Source: Bugula neritina
Taxonomy: Eukaryota > Bryozoa > Gymnolaemata > Cheilostomatida > Bugulidae
Direction of reading: 5' to 3'
DNA length: 64,000 nucleotides
Assembly: GCA_964035545.1 (NCBI GenBank)
Contig: OZ037766.1
Coordinates: 600,501-664,500 of the forward strand
In this document: positions 63,091 to 64,000 of the stretch, in pieces
How the letters are laid out: each line of letters opens with the position of its first letter
How positions within the stretch are numbered: position 1 is the stretch's first letter
Position numbers and translations under genes: made by a program
Notes under the pieces: model-generated
Told to the model about the DNA's origin: nothing
Databases searched by the model: none
Seen by the model: only the letters and a program-made list of their open reading frames with translations

Positions 63091-63872
63091 ATCACCGGCT
63101 TTCCATGTACCGATCTCAGCGAGATCGATCCATGGAAAGATGTCAAAGATCGATCTCAGTCGTTCTGAGCTGGTCGGTCTGTAGAGCTCGAACTCAGATC
63201 GATCTCAGTGAGATCGATCCATGGAAAGACTCCAGATCGATCTGAGAAGTAGAAAAAAACTGTTCGCTAAAATGTTGTCTGCTGATAAAAATGACAACTT
63301 ATTGATAATTACTAAGCAAATTACTTAATAATTACGATAGCCACATTTTCAGATGCCAAAACTTTGACTTTCAGTACTATGATTAAAAAAACTCAATTAT
63401 ATAAAATTATAGTCCATAGAAATTACAAAAAATTGGAGCATTTAAATTGAATTTAAATGACTAGTAAAACTTACTTTCATTAGTTATTTGCTGCGTAATT
63501 TCAAGCTTAACAATCCTGTAAGTTTATGAATAATCTGCAAGATAGCTATTAATTTTATTTAAGCTGTTGAGCTAAAAAATTAAAAGTGATTATCTTAAAT
63601 TGGCTATATTACTTTACACTAAAAGCTTTGTTGCGTATTGTTTACAAGCACCATTAATTTTTAGACGTCAACAATCTTGTTTTTTAACCTCAGCAGCTTT
63701 AATCATCCAGATTTGTGAACAAATTATACTATTAAAGTACTCTTCACTTAAGAGGAGGCAACTCCGTGAGATCGATCTGACACTTCTCATGGAAAAACGA
63801 TCGATCTGAGAGGTATGCTCAGATCGATCTCAGCGAGATCGATCTGAGATCGGTACATGGAAAGCCGGTGAT
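63091..63872. mobile_element. 782-bp TIR element with GATCGATC-rich ends, TA target site
   Basis: The ends ATCACCGGCTTTCCATGTAC (63091) and their exact reverse complement (ending 63872) are flanked by TA on both sides. Behind the outer 20-bp arms lie clusters of GATCGATCTCAG and CCATGGAAAG subrepeats (63109-63245 and 63765-63855), themselves inverted. The AT-rich centre has no transposase. TA duplication fits Tc1/mariner-type or similar non-autonomous elements. Confidence 0.85.
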
Positions 63873-63876
63873 TATA

Positions 63877-63930
63877 TAGCGTAGTGGGGAGAGTGCTGAC
63901 CTAGTATGGCAAAGGTTAAAGGTCACAGAT
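63877..63930 (+). ncRNA. tRNA-like (Pol III promoter) fragment, possible SINE head
   Basis: TAGCGTAGTGG (63877-63887) fits the A-box consensus, and GGTTAAAGGTC about 37 bases on is a degraded B-box. No tRNA cloverleaf could be closed. It abuts the right end of the TIR element. Confidence 0.25.
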
Positions 63931-64000
63931 GATGTCAGCAAGGGAATCTAATAGCCACTGTTCTACAGTGATCCAACTCTTAAGCTATGCACATGGGGAG

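Overview
The window is AT-rich nuclear DNA of an animal. Its genes are split by GT-AG introns, encode animal-type signalling and membrane proteins, and sit among tandem repeats and LINE retrotransposons. Nothing in the sequence fixes the phylum; an invertebrate is my inference from the gene set, the modest introns and the retroelements. There are no operons, CRISPR arrays or bacterial features.

Layout: (1) 96-9552, minus strand: eight exons of an AMSH/STAMBP-type JAMM deubiquitinase, 3' end off the window. One intron carries a LINE with both ORFs open, and two introns are almost pure minisatellite. (2) 11021-11466: a MITE-like element with two interleaved inverted repeats. (3) 12341-13810, minus: a secreted PAN/apple plus fucolectin-like protein. 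(4) 16655-23105, plus: a TARP/CACNG-like four-pass membrane protein in which every intron carries a minisatellite. (5) 27048-28834, plus: a small R4-like RGS protein with a TATA promoter. (6) 35792-38719, minus: the last two exons of an unrecognised gene. (7) 42162-43867, plus: a three-exon unrecognised protein. (8) 46362-53082, plus: a ten-exon CUB-CUB-LDLa-TM protein with NETO architecture. (9) 53646-62227, minus: an S/T-type protein kinase converging on the NETO-like gene, with a second LINE and a 302-copy AGCAC array in one intron. (10) 62673-63925: two TIR elements and a tRNA-like fragment.

I joined exons by hand. For every gene the splice phases close and the joined frame stays open, which is why I trust the models more than the single ORFs. 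The longest open frames in the window are tandem-repeat artefacts.

The two most interesting themes are these. First, a TARP-like and a NETO-like protein lie about 24 kb apart; in studied animals these families are auxiliary subunits of AMPA and kainate glutamate receptors, and an RGS gene lies between them. Second, minisatellites repeatedly start at 5' splice sites or fill whole introns, in some cases copying the exon-intron junction into each repeat unit.
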